From Asterella californica (taxonomy: Eukaryota; Streptophyta; Marchantiopsida; Marchantiales; Aytoniaceae), in assembly GCA_036924285.1 (NCBI GenBank), contig JAYKYS010000009.1:5518001-5582000 (forward strand): a DNA stretch of 64,000 bases. The letters run 5' to 3'. The notes under the pieces are model-generated. The model saw only the letters and a program-made list of their open reading frames with translations, was not told the DNA's origin and ran no database searches. The position numbers were made by a program, and so were the translations under genes. Of the stretch, positions 36,591 through 47,941 are shown in pieces (position 1 is the stretch's first letter; the number at the start of each line of letters is the position of its first letter).

Positions 36591-37175
36591 AGTGGGGGTG
36601 TCAAATTAGGGGGATTTGTTGAAAACCGGCTCCACCATATAACTTCGAGCGCCGAAATAATTTCACTTTGCAAACAATGTATCTCTTGAGGAACCTCACT
36701 TTGCTGAGTGACGAAAGACAATCGAAATGGCCACTGCCCACTGTAACTAATATCTTCTATCATACCTAAGATGTATGTGGATCAACACCACTTGATTAAT
36801 TCTAACTCTAGAGTCTTATTAAATACTCTATTTAAGAAACTGGTATGTTGAAGATAGTATTTTAATCTAGAAAAAATCTATGACATGAGTCACAGTTAGA
36901 TGGATATTAAAACTGACAGACCACAGGATTATCGCTTCTTTAGTATGACACCCTCTCAATAAGCTTCCTCGATCATTCAAATAAGCCGATGTAAATCCGT
37001 GGAGTTGAACAGTCTTCCGATTGCTGTATGTGCTAACTCCAGATAGCTCCATATTTCAACTATGTGATATACACCTTCATGGGTGTAAGGATCAGGAGAC
37101 CGGGTGCTACATCTCTCCATCGTTAGTCGCCTGTTTGCAATCCATATCACGCAAAGATCTAATCGACTATCCCTG

Positions 37176-38333
37176 CTATATACATCGAGGACAAAGCCAC
37201 CGTCCAGTAGGAACAACACTGAGAGGTGAAGTCAAACATGACATGTGCCAACTTCTAGAACAACCATCACACACCAACATACGGGCTGCTCCACCAGCAG
37301 ACCCACATAACATACACCTCAAGCCCGCCCGTACAACTACTAAGCTTGGATCAACTATATCATCGATGTTGGGAACATGACACGACGCGCAATTACGCAC
37401 ATGGTCCTTCCAAACAACACCATCACGGTCCTCGAACATGAGTACTCCAGAAGGTAACACCTCACGCACTCGTAAAATAGTATGCCATATGGTCACGTCC
37501 AACGTCGTCGATGCAGTCTGCTGTAGAAAGATATAATCGTCAGGATGAAATCTGCGAATCGATGATCGATAACCTCCTCCTCGAATAGTCGCATATCGCA
37601 ACGGTGTCTCTATGCTGAGCAATCGCTAGGTTCTCAAAAGCCATAGGTATAACTCCCCGAAATGTCTCTGCTCGTTGAGAACATGCGTTCACCCACATAT
37701 CCGGGTCATCAAGGTTCAGCACCTCAGCAGAATCACGACGAATAGCCGAAGGTAGATCTGGATCTCGGCCATACAATAGAAAATACGGTGAGAAGGAAAC
37801 CAAAGACGTTTGTCGGCTAAAATGATAGCCCATAGCCAACCATGGTAACTGCACATCCCAGTCTCCCAAGTGTCCTTCTGCAAGCCATACTTGTGCAATC
37901 CTCTCTTCATCGTCTGAACTACCCTCTCCGCCAAGCTATCCGTCTCAAGATGATCTCGAGATGTAGTTCGATGATCAATCAATGCTTGATCACGCAAGGT
38001 CTGAAACTCACCAAGGAACTATGTACCTTGGTCTGTCAACACTTCAACTGGTGCTCCAAAACGACTCAGCACTCGATCTAAGAACGCATACGCCGTCACT
38101 TCACTCGTCTTATCCGGTAATGCCACCAACTCAATCCACTTGGAGAAGTGCTCCACCATCACCAAAACATACCGGTGGTGACATACGGTCAACGGTAAAG
38201 GTCTCGTAAAATTCAAACTCCAACGGTAACCCAACCCCATGGGATGTAACTGTGGAGTAGGAGCATTAAACGATGCTCGTACTTGATCACAAACCACATA
38301 TCGTGCGACAAACTGCTGCACATTGACGTACAT
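37176..38333 (-). pseudogene. Integrase and PHD finger of the methyltransferase-gypsy element
   Basis: On the minus strand, VCDQVRASF marks the end of the HHCC region. The catalytic core follows: YRWSLNFTRPLP (first Asp replaced by Asn), VEVLTDQGT (second Asp kept) and LAERVVQTMKRGL (Glu kept). Then PYFLLYGRDPDLP, ENLAIAQHRDT and a GPY-like region. The PHD finger (37182-37316) has all eight zinc ligands: CMLC, CDGC, the WH..C pair and WLCPRC. PHD fingers read histone H3 tails, so it could steer integration much as chromodomains do in chromoviruses; that is inference. One frameshift lies near 37600 and one near 37870. Confidence 0.8.
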
Positions 38334-39203
38334 ACCACGTCACCAATACTGTCCTTGGAGTAAGCTAGGCGTACGCTTCACTCCAAAATGTCCCAACTCC
38401 TCATGAGCATATCGTACTAACTGTGCTCTCTGAGATGGATGTGACACTATCCGTACTCTCTCATCATCCCACACTCGAAGTACAGTCGTCCTTCTCGTCG
38501 AAATCTCTTCGCTCATTGAAAGACACGATCTCGCTCCTTGGTACTTACTGTGTCTACCACCATGTCAGTACGTAGATACTCCATTACAGTCACATTGTCA
38601 TGAATATATCGTTGGTCTGGTACATCATCTCCACCCTCAAGATCTGGAGACTCATCTACTCTCTGATCAGAGAAAGATACGACTTGGCCCTCCATACTAG
38701 AGTCACACAAAGAAAGGCAGATGCATGCCACCCTGGCACTATCTCCTCATCAACCTCGTCATGTCATCGAGCCCCAGTCTGATCTTGCTGACTCGTGATG
38801 GATTACGACTCAACCAATCGACATCTAGGTTTACAACTCCAGGTCTATGTACTACTTGGAAGTCATACTCCTGTAAGATAAGAGTCCATCGTGCAAGCTT
38901 CCCTGTAAGCTTGTCTGACTCCATCAACCACTTGAGCGGCTGGTGATCAATGATGAGAGTAAAGGAGTTCCCAAACAAATAACATCGGAAGTGTGCAACA
39001 GCCCACATTGTAGCTTAACACTCCCCCTCGTACGAACTGTACCTCGCCTCCGTCAAATTGTTGGAGCTATACGCCACCACAAACTCCTTTTTCTCATCAT
39101 CATGCTGAGTCAGCACTGCTCCATGTCCCAACGTACTCCAATCGGTGTGCAGTTGGAAAGGACGTCCTCTAACGGATCTCTTCAAGATGGGAGCAGATGT
39201 CAA
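38334..39203 (-). pseudogene. RNase H and integrase zinc region of the methyltransferase-gypsy element
   Basis: 39015-39203 (minus) gives FQLHTDWSTLGHGAVLTQ and YSSYEGEC. 38739-39008 gives LIIDHQPLKWLMESDKLTGK and LARWTLILQEYDFQVVHRPG, both standard gypsy RNase H blocks. The linker continues at 38513-38731, and the HHCC region at about 38330-38500 has one Cys changed to Tyr (YVVC). Confidence 0.8.
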
Positions 39204-39884
39204 CCTATCCTTGAGCTCTACAAAAGCTCGCTCTTGCTCATCTTCCCACTGTCACTCCTGGTCCATCTTCATCAGCTTGGTCAATGACTTCGCAATTGTA
39301 CTAAAATCCTTTCACGTACCGTCGATAAAAATTCATCAAACCAACAAATGCTCGAACTCGACTCACATCTGTGGGACGTGAGATACGTGCAATAGCCTCA
39401 ACGTTCGTCTATTGAACACTCAACCCATCTAGGTAGATGGTGTGGTCTAGATATTCTATCAACTCCTGAAAGAACTTACACTTCTCAAGGTGTAACTTCA
39501 ACCCATGAGCTCTCAACCGCTTGAACACATCTCGTAAGTATCTCTCGTGCTCCTCCACAATAGCACTATAGACTAAGATGTCGTCAATATAACATCTGAC
39601 AAAATCCAATCCTACTAGGATCCTTTCCATCACCCTCTGGAACTCAGCAGGATGTTCTTCAACCCAAATGATAAGAACTGCAACTGATACAAATAATCCT
39701 TGCCGTGAGAGTCAATCCTCCAGAATGTTATCTTGGACTTATCTTCTTCTCTCACTGGCAACTGATGATACCTTGCTCGAAGATCCAAAGTACTGAGACC
39801 TTCACATGTCCTATTGCATCAAAGATCTCCCCAAGTGTCAGCATGGCATACTTATCGGACTTCGTCTGCCGATTGATAAGATGG
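39204..39884 (-). pseudogene. RT, C-terminal part, of the methyltransferase-gypsy element
   Basis: 39409-39633 (minus) carries FVRCYIDDILVYSA, the RT catalytic YxDD box, then LHLEKCKFFQELIEYLDH. The read from 39884 downwards starts with LINRQTKSDKYAM and IFDAIGHVKV. This half is severed from the N-terminal half (46705-47088) by the inserted gag-only element. Confidence 0.8.
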
Positions 39885-42055
39885 TGTCGTGTCGAATATT
39901 GCGTGAAGGATGTCCAGGAAAACACGAGGTTCCTGCCTGTGGAGATGTTGTGTGCTGAAACAGAGACAAGACAGAGAAAACAACCACGAAAACGAATGCT
40001 ACGATATATACCAACTCCAAATGTATGTACACTGCCGGTTCTTTCTTCTAAGAGCACAGAGCGGAGAAACAGACCAGAGCGGTCTATAACCTGCTTCAAA
40101 AGCCCCTAAAAACAACCCCTGAATCACAACCCTGACCCAAAACTACCGAAGCGTAGCTCAAAGCAAGAGAAACTTCTCTTTGCTAACAAACAGAGCCACA
40201 ACAGTATCACGCGATCCAAACCCAAGTCCAAACCACACCCATGTACAAGCTCTTAGCCAAAACTAGCTACCACAAGCTGTATATAGCCAACCAGAACTCT
40301 AACCAACTCAAAAGAGCAAAACCCGTAGCGATGAAACCGAAAAAAGCCTATCTGAGAACTTCCTCCTTTCGCTGAACGGACTTCAGATGTCGATAGGGTC
40401 TCCTCCGCTGACTCCGTTAACCCAAGAAACCTTCAGATCCGACTCCCAACAGTCGAGATATCGCCGATTTTTGGTCGCAGGTGATCGAACTTTCAAAAAC
40501 TCCTCTCTGCGGCTTAAAACCGCACACACCGCACAAACGGATCGTCTAAACTGATATCCGTCTTCTCACGCAAATAGATCTAGCTATCACGAACCCAACG
40601 AGACTCTAAACAAGTCGTTTGGAGTTCCCCTTGCAAATCACGCAAGAAATTTGATTCAGGTTGCAAAAAATTGACGTAAATGGACTCCATGTGGCTCAAA
40701 CTCGCTCACCTCATCCAAACCAACAATCCAATCCACGTATTGTCTTCTCCTACGCGTAGATGAAGACTCCCTGATCGCGTAGGCACCAAGAACGAAGAGC
40801 TTGGCACACCGATCGCTAAGAACAATCTAATTTTAAGTCGCATGAGATGAAAAATCTGACGCAAGCGCTTCCTTGCGAGCCAATTTCACTCAGAACTCTT
40901 AAACCGCCCGATGAAACTTGGTATCGACTTCAATTTCCTGTAGAACTCGGTGTCCTGATCCCGATGGATCTAAGGACAGCAAGTTTAGACTCCGAAACGG
41001 CTCGAACGGTCCAACTCTCCTTCACAGATAACTGAAATCTCCAAATCTTTTTTCTACGTCTCAATTTCTCTCAGTACACATCCCTCGATCCGTCTTTTCA
41101 AGAACCGTCTTAACCCACATGTAGCTTGCACGGATCTGAACCCAACGACGCCTTGCACGTTTGCATTGAACCTCCAAATCTCCCTAACCGTTCGTTAACA
41201 GGTCGCAGGCGCAAGCTAACCCTTAAGCTGCTCCCTTGTAACAGTCTCTGTACGTACGAAGTTCTATCATAATCCTTGAAGCAGGCCCCTTGCGTCTTTG
41301 ATATAACGCGTGAAGTCTCAAATACCCAGTCAACAAGTAAACTAGGGCCTAGCTTGATTTTTCCTTCTTTCGAGCACATAACTTCTTCGCTAGACGTCCA
41401 AACGAAGTAAACAAGATGCATAAAGCTTACAATGAGCTCTACCCATTGATGCGATGAAAGTGGAGATCCGAAATTGTGCCAAAAGTCTGTAAGCTGGGGC
41501 CTAGCTTGTTTTACCCATCTTTCGAATCTTGTAACTTCTCCACTACACGTCCAAATGAAGTAGACGAAGTGTCCATGGAAAGCTGACAACGAGCTCTACC
41601 CATCGATGTAATGAAAATGAAGATCCGAAGTCGTGCCAAAAGTCCATAGGCTGGGACCTAGCTTGTTTTACCCATCTTTCGAGTCTCGTAACTTCTCCAC
41701 TAAATGTCCAAATGAAGTAGACGAAGTGCCCATGGAAAGCTGACAATTAGCTCTACCCATCGATGTAATGAAAATGAAGATCCGAAGTCGTGCCAAAAGC
41801 TCATAAGCTGAGGCCTAACTTGTTTTCTCCATCTTTCGAGTCTTGTAACTTCTGCACTAGGCGTCCAAACGAAGTAGACAAAGTGCCTATGGAGTGCTGA
41901 CAAGGAGCTCTATCCACTGATACGATGAAAGTAAAGTTTTGAAGTTGTGCTAAAAGTCCATAAGCTAAGGCCTAGCTTGTCTTCTTCATCAATGGCTTTG
42001 AAACAATAACAGTCGAAATTTGATTTTCATGTAGGAGCCGGTCCACGACACGACA
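39885..42055 (-). repeat. 3' LTR of the gag-only element
   Basis: 2171 bp, near-parallel along its whole length to 44530-46704 with scattered substitutions and small indels. It contains about four tandem units of roughly 157 bp at 41346-41970. Confidence 0.9.
41346..41970 (-). repeat. About four 157-bp tandem units inside the LTR
   Basis: The marker GGCCTAGCTTG or a close variant recurs at about 41346, 41498, 41654, 41812 and 41969. Each unit also carries CTTCTCCACTA, a CGTCCAAA..GAAGTAGAC motif and GAGCTCTACCCA. The other LTR repeats the array at about 45993-46615. Short minus-strand ORFs in it are by-products of the repeat. Confidence 0.85.
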
Positions 42056-42787
42056 TCCACCCCTCCCAACCTATGCATCCTCCGATATGCACCAGAGATA
42101 TCAACCAAAGAGTGGACCGGCACGCACACTCGTTCCCATCTTGTAATCCTCTCTCTCATCTTAGTCAATCTCATCCTCAAGTCTGCAACGTAATCGTCAT
42201 CTTGAAGTTGCAACTCGACCATGATCCCTCTAAATCCGTGCTCATCGCATCTCTTCTTCAACATCCTATCCAATCACCCCCTCTAGATCTACACATCTTT
42301 CAATATGCATTTGAAGACATAGAAAGAATGAACCATCATACCATAGAAATGTCTTTCATCAGTCTTGTAGAACCTCATCGTCGAGGTTTGTGACACAAAT
42401 CTCGTAATAGACATCACCCATCCTCCCAATCATCACCGCATATCCTGACTGTAACCCTCAACCTCAAGTCTGTACATGTCATTATATGTATCCAACTCCT
42501 CTTTTTTCTTTTCTGAAAAAAATTAAACCACACTGCTGCAACCAAAATCCTCAATCGCAACCATCATTGTCTCGATGTACAATGGTATCTTCCTCAATCA
42601 TCATCCTCCCTGATCTCTTCTTCTGAAAATCTTTACAACCTTCCAAGCATCATTCTCTCAACCTTCTTCTGAAAATTTTTACAACCTCCCCAAGCATCAT
42701 CCTCCCAATCCTAATCAACTTCAGCAATGGCTTTTCTCTTGTAAGCCATCCTTACCTGTCATCCTATACCCGTAACCTCCAGAGCAT

Positions 42788-44215
42788 CTATCCACTCTTC
42801 GTCACCTCAACATATCGTTCGTCCTTGATGATGTCAATGTTGGCATCATGGACTTCCCTTGTAATCACACCCAAGACCTCCCGTGAAATGAATCCAACCT
42901 TCGCATCTTGAATGCGCTCCTCCCAACCTCCCTTCACATCCATCATTGTATCAATATCTGGTTGTTGTATGTCTGCAATCAGATCATTCATATCCACTAT
43001 CTGCACCTCAACCATCTCCTCCGATTTTGAAAGATTGTCCTCCATTGCCAATTCAGGAAGAATAGTTTCTTGTTGAACCTTATCCTCTCCAGCTTGCTTT
43101 CCTGAAGAAGTCTCTTCTTGTCTCTTCTTCTCATTCTGCATCATGGATGCAGTATCCAACTTGAGCTCGCTTAGATCCACGTGCTCATCCAAATCATCTC
43201 CATGGAGATCATGCTCAATCTTCTCCACCCTAGCACCATAACTTGTAGCTTCGATAGTTACAACTGCATGTGCCGCAAGATAATCATCCACAAACTTCTT
43301 CATCTCCCATTTACTAACGTTGGCTTGAAGGAGAGTACTCGTACTTGTAAATGCAACCTTTCCATCCTCTCAAGAAATAACCTCACGTTGCAAAGACTCT
43401 GCAAAGTCGATGCAATCATCTCATCGATGGTCAGTATCATCACACCACAAGCACTGATGTACCCAAGCTGGTTTGTGTACAAGCACCATCTCAGTCGATG
43501 ATCCCTTATCCTCCAACCTAGTAACCTTAGCTTGTAGATCTTGCATCTTTTGCTGTAGGTCCTCGATGGTTGGATCTTTCTCCTCTACAACCACAACTGG
43601 AAGTTGAACCTCAGATACTAACCGAACTGGTGTGGTAGTCAGCGATACAGATGTCGATCTGGTAACCTTTTTCCTTGTATGTCTCCAGACAAGAAGCTCA
43701 ATCGCTTCATGCACAACCTCCCAATTTCTTGTTAACCCTTCTTCTTCATCTCCATCCTCTAGAAGTAGCTCCAACGGCTCTTGCCATGTCTCATCAGCAG
43801 CTTGAAGAAACAACTCTATCTTGTAGGTCTCCAAGGTTAGCTCGTCCACCCGAGGTAGTTGAGAGAATTGTCTCTCGAACTCCTTTAACAGCTTTGTAAG
43901 CTGTAAACCCTTGTTGGATCGATTGACCCATTCCAAAAGTGATTTCTTGGTTACTCGATCAGAGTTTCTCAAGAAATACTCCTCCATCAACGCATGTGAA
44001 AATGTATCCTAGTTCCTCCCAAAACGCTTTGTTAGACCTTTCACATGCTCCCTTATCTCAAGCATTGCAACGAGTTGGAATGTCTCGATCATCTCCTTCT
44101 CCGATATCTGATCCAAATCCATCTCCGTCTTGTAACATCTCAAATAGTTTGAGATGTCTCTCCCATCAAATAGATCGAGCTTGTCGATCACCCTCCGAAG
44201 CACCTTCATCCCCAA
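42788..44215 (-). pseudogene. Gag-like gene of the gag-only element
   Basis: Minus-strand segments 44009-44215, 43421-43990 and 42788-43303 follow each other like the Gag of the + strand element at 50698. Matches include FDGRDISNYLRCYKTEMDL versus FEGRDISRYLCEYRGEMEL, and ELFLQAADE versus LFLQATDD. The zinc knuckle reads C-LW-C-DDTD-H, with a stop between the His and the final Cys. The C-terminal part (IDIIKDERYV) also has a counterpart there. At least two stops show it is inactive. Gag would form the particle that packages element RNA. Confidence 0.75.
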
Positions 44216-44529
44216 AGTCTCATTTTATTGGTTCCCTTGCTCTTGTCGCATAAACAAAGTGAAGGCTTGAAACAATCGTGCAGTTGCTGCATCCAACTAC
44301 ATTCCTGGTATACCTTCTGATCCGTCCATCCCGTCCATAGTCATGGCTCGTCCCATCCTCCCATCCTCTCATGATCCCAAGCATCTACATATCCATCATC
44401 CCTGGTCCGTAGCATCCTCCCGAACAACCGTATCCATCCTCATCCTCGTTCATGATTGTTGATCTCTTCTTCCAAGTTGTTACACACAAAACTCTCCACC
44501 CCGGACCTTCACGTCGAGTTCACCACCGT

Positions 44530-46704
44530 TGTCGTGTCGAATATTGCGTGAAGGATGTCCAGGAAAATGTGAGATTCTAGGCTGCGGAGATGTTGTGTGT
44601 TGAAACAGAGACAAGACAGAGAAAACAATCACGAAAACGAATGCTGCGATATATACTAACTCCAAATGTATGTACACCGCCGATTCTTTCTTCTAAGAGC
44701 ACAGAACTGAGAAACAGACCAGAGCGGTCTGTAACCTGCTTCAAAAGCCCCCTAAAAACAACCTCTGAATCACAACCCTGACCCAAAACCACCAAAGCGT
44801 AGCTCAAAGTAAGAGAAACTTCCCTTTGCTAACAAACAGAGTCACAACAGTATCACGCGATCCAAATCCAAGTCCAAACCACACCCATGTACAAGCTCTT
44901 AGCCAAAACTAGCTACCACAAGCTATATATAGCCAACCAGAATTCTAACCAACTCAAAAGAGCAAAATCCATAGCGAAGAAACCGAAAAAGGTCTATATG
45001 AGAACTTCCTCCTTTCGCCGAACGGACTTCAGATGTCGATAGGGTCTCCTCCGCTGACTCCGTTATCCCAAGAAACCTTCAGATCTGACTCCCAACAGTC
45101 GATATATCACCGATTTTCGGTCGCAGGTGACCGAACCTTCAAAAACTCCTCCCTGCTGCTTAAAACCGCACACACCGCACAAACGGATCGTCTAAACTGA
45201 TATCCATCTTCCCTGGCAGATAGATCTAGCTATCACGAACCCAATGAGACTCCAAACAAGTGGTTTGGAGTTCCCCTTGCAAAACCACGCAAGAAATTTG
45301 GTCGCAGGTTACAAAAAATTGACTTAATAGACTCCCTGCGGCTCAAACTCGCTCACCTCATCCAAACCAACAATCCAATCCACGTACTGTCTTCTCCTAT
45401 GCGTAGATGAAGACTCCCTGGTCGCATAGGCACCAAGAACGAAGAGCTTGGCACATCGATCGCGAAGAACAATCTAATTTTAAGTCGCAGTCGATGAAAA
45501 ATCTGACGCAAGCACTTCCTTACGAGCCAATTTCACTCAGAACTCTTAAACCGTCCAATGAAACTTGGTATCGACTTTAATTTCCTGTAGAACTCGGTGT
45601 TCTGATCCCGATGGATCCAAGGACAACAAGTTTAGACTCCGAAACGACCCGAACGGTCCAACTCTCCTTCACAGATAATTGAAATCTCCAAATCTCCTTC
45701 CTGCGTCTCAATTTCTCTCAGTACACATCCCTCGATCCGTCTTTTCAAGGACCGTCTTAACCCACACGTAGCTTGCACAGATCTGAACCCAACGACGCCT
45801 TGCGCGTTTAGATTGGACCTCCAAGTCTCCCGAACCGTTCTTAACAGGTCGGAGGCGCAAGCTAGCCTCTAAGCTGCCCCCTTGTAACAGTCTCTATACG
45901 TACGAAGTTCTGTCATAATCCCTGAAGCAGACCCCTTGCATCTTTGATATAACGCCTGAAGTCTCAAATACCTAGTCAACAAGTAAACTAGGGCTTAGCT
46001 TGAATTTTCCTTCTTTCGAGCGCATAACTTCTTCGCTAGACGTCCAAACGAAGTAAACAAGATGCCTATGAAAAGCTTACAACGAGCTCTACCCATTGAT
46101 GCGATGAAAGTGGAGATCCGAAATTGTGCCAAAAGTCCGTAAGCTGGAGCCTAGCTTATTTTACCCATCTTTCGAATCTTGTAACTTCTCCACTAGACGT
46201 CCAAATGAAGTAGACGAAGTGCCCATGGAAAGCTGACAATGAGCTCTACCCATCGATGTAATGAAAATGAAGATCCGAAGTCGTGCCAAAAGTCCGTAAG
46301 CTGGAGCCTAGCTTGTTTTATCCATCTTTCGAGTCTCGTAACTTCTCCACTAAGCGTCCAAATGAAGTAGACGAAGTGCCTATGGAAAGCTGACAATGAG
46401 CTCTACTCATCGATGTAATGAAATTGAAGATCCGAAGTCGTGCCAAAAGCCCGTAAGCTGAGGCTTAACTTGTTTTCTCCATCTTTCGATTCTTGTAACT
46501 TCTCCACTAGGCGTCCAAACGAAGTAGACAAAGTGTCTATGGAGTGCTGACAAAGAGCTCTATCCACTGATACGATGAAAGTAGAGTTTCAAAGTTGTGC
46601 TAAAAGTCCGTAAGCTAAGGTCTAGCTTGTCTTCTTCATCAGTGTCTTTGAACGATAACAGTCGAAATTTGATTTTCATGTAGGAGTCGGTCCACGACAC
46701 GACA
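44530..46704 (-). repeat. 5' LTR of the gag-only element
   Basis: 2175 bp with the same 10-bp terminal inverted repeats and internal 157-bp array as the partner LTR. Confidence 0.9.
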
Positions 46705-47392
46705 ACGGTAGTCTCCACACATCCATCTATCCGCGTAGTTGTCATACATATCCTTCTTTGCTGATATAATTGTGGCAGATGCATACTGTCCATGCGACAT
46801 CTTCACCAACCCAACCTCCAACAAGTCTTGAGTCCTACTCTGGATCAAGGCTCTCTCCATGCGATTGTATCTGTAAGGACGTCGAAAGATTGACGTGTCA
46901 TTAGCCAAATCGATCTGTATACCTGGTCCCTTCAAGGTACCCAAATCCTTCATACTAAAGGTAAAACAATTCCTGTAGCTCTTCAGGAATCTCTGAACTC
47001 TTCGTCTCTCCTCTCCTATAAGCTTGGGTCCAATCTCTGGCTCCCAAGTATCCTCTGTCACCATGCTAGAGATAGAAGACGAAGTCATTGACTGCTATCT
47101 TGCAACCTCTGGAGCAGTTTCCTTCTGCTCACCACCAACAACCTCCACCGCCATTGTGCGAAAAACTCCTACAGTCATAGCTGCAAGCTCCACACTCTCT
47201 CTCTTATGACATCTCATGATGTCCAAGGATGACGAACTCCACAGGCCTCGCTCCCAGCCTTTGCCTCCACCGACTCGATAGACAGAGAGCTTAGAAGTGT
47301 CCGAACAGTAACACCCGTCAATCGCATCCGACGCTGCTCAGCCAATCCAAGGTTAACAATCCATGTCAAGCAATTCAAGTCCATTGTTTGAC
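46705..47392 (-). pseudogene. RT N-terminal part and linker of the methyltransferase-gypsy element
   Basis: Minus-strand 46705-47088 encodes FSMKDLGTLKGPGIQIDL, then SIFRRPYRYNRMERALIQ and ARTQ-like text, HGQYASATIISAKKD and MCGDYR, where the gag-only element interrupts the frame. Upstream (47214-47435) is a linker beginning MDLNCLTWIVNLGLAEQRRM, also present on the + strand at 63677-63736, which identifies a second copy of the family. Confidence 0.8.
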
Positions 47393-47941
47393 TCAATATT
47401 TGACGACGTCCAACGACACTGCCGATCCAACCCAAGACCGCACTTGGTGTACACTCGTCATCATCTGTGTACGAGCATCACCCAACAAAAGAACGTTTTT
47501 CAATATGTACGTTGGAGAATCCATCTGATGCATCTGGAGATGTCGTAAGATCCGTAACATCTCCCAGAACATCTTAGATCGCGGGTCATGTAAACCCTGA
47601 CCTCTCCTAGTACGCGTGTGACCTGACATGACCACCCGACTATCACCAAGTGAATGGTGCCAACAAACGTGAGATCCTATGCCTCCAGCAGCGAAATATC
47701 CAACGATAATGCTTGTTGGTATCCTCTAACAGCTGATATGGACAACAACTCAAGATATCTCTGCACCAAACGTGCCACATGACGCAATGAGATGCGTCTC
47801 GGAACCTCATCTCTCTCCACATACAAGTATTGTTGTGCTTGTATGCATGCCTGCAATACCGCAGCCAAACCTATGCTGATCCCTCCAAGCTGAAGGTATA
47901 TGTGTGCTGGAGCTGTTTGGAAATGATTCACATCACCACGC
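47393..47941 (-). pseudogene. C5-cytosine methyltransferase-like domain (N-terminal half)
   Basis: On the minus strand: GGISIGLAAVLQAC (motif I-like, cofactor loop), then YLYVERDEVPRR (motif II-like acid), then LVIVGWSCQ (motif IV, catalytic Cys kept, usual Pro changed to Ser), then GQGLHDPRSKMFWEMLRIL and PTYILKNVLLLGD (motif VI, usual Glu changed to Lys). C5 methyltransferases use these to flip out and methylate cytosine. Lesions: an in-frame TAG before motif IV, a 1-nt deletion just after its Cys (about 47621-47625), and a deletion joining VSLDVV directly to the linker, which removes the target-recognition part and motifs VIII-X. The start of the domain is displaced to 57804-57887 by two insertions. 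Confidence 0.72.

Larger units (their letters stand above)
34800..37175. other. AT-rich stretch with hairpins, then 3' flank of the methyltransferase-gypsy element
   Basis: From 34.8 to about 36.6 kb it is AT-rich, with two copies of the dispersed hairpin family (35777 and 36557) and a 15-bp palindrome at 36101. From about 36.6 to 37.17 kb lies non-coding sequence beyond the PHD end of the gypsy element. No LTR matching the candidate 5' LTR near 58.85 kb was found here, so the element's 3' end may be missing. Confidence 0.4.
39885..46704 (-). mobile_element. Gag-only LTR retrotransposon with 2.17-kb LTRs, inserted in RT
   Basis: LTRs at 39885-42055 and 44530-46704 begin TGTCGTGTCG and end CGACACGACA, a 10-bp terminal inverted repeat. 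The internal region (42056-44529) is 2.47 kb and encodes only a Gag-like protein on the minus strand; no protease, RT or integrase is present. The polypurine tract GGGAGGGGTGGA (minus) directly precedes the 3' LTR at 42055. Target duplications are ATGG (39881-39884) and ACGG (46705-46708). It must be moved by an autonomous partner; the element at 49309-57803 has the same kind of tract and LTR start and a related Gag, but different LTRs. The layout fits terminal-repeat retrotransposons with a GAG domain. Confidence 0.85.

Noticed and set aside
41110..41903. Repeated minus-strand ORFs starting MSAFHGHF in the LTR
   Set aside because: They are by-products of the 157-bp tandem units in a non-coding LTR. 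The frame changes between units.
41346..41970. CRISPR-like array
   Set aside because: The units are about 157-bp near-contiguous tandem repeats in a eukaryotic LTR, not short repeats with unique spacers.
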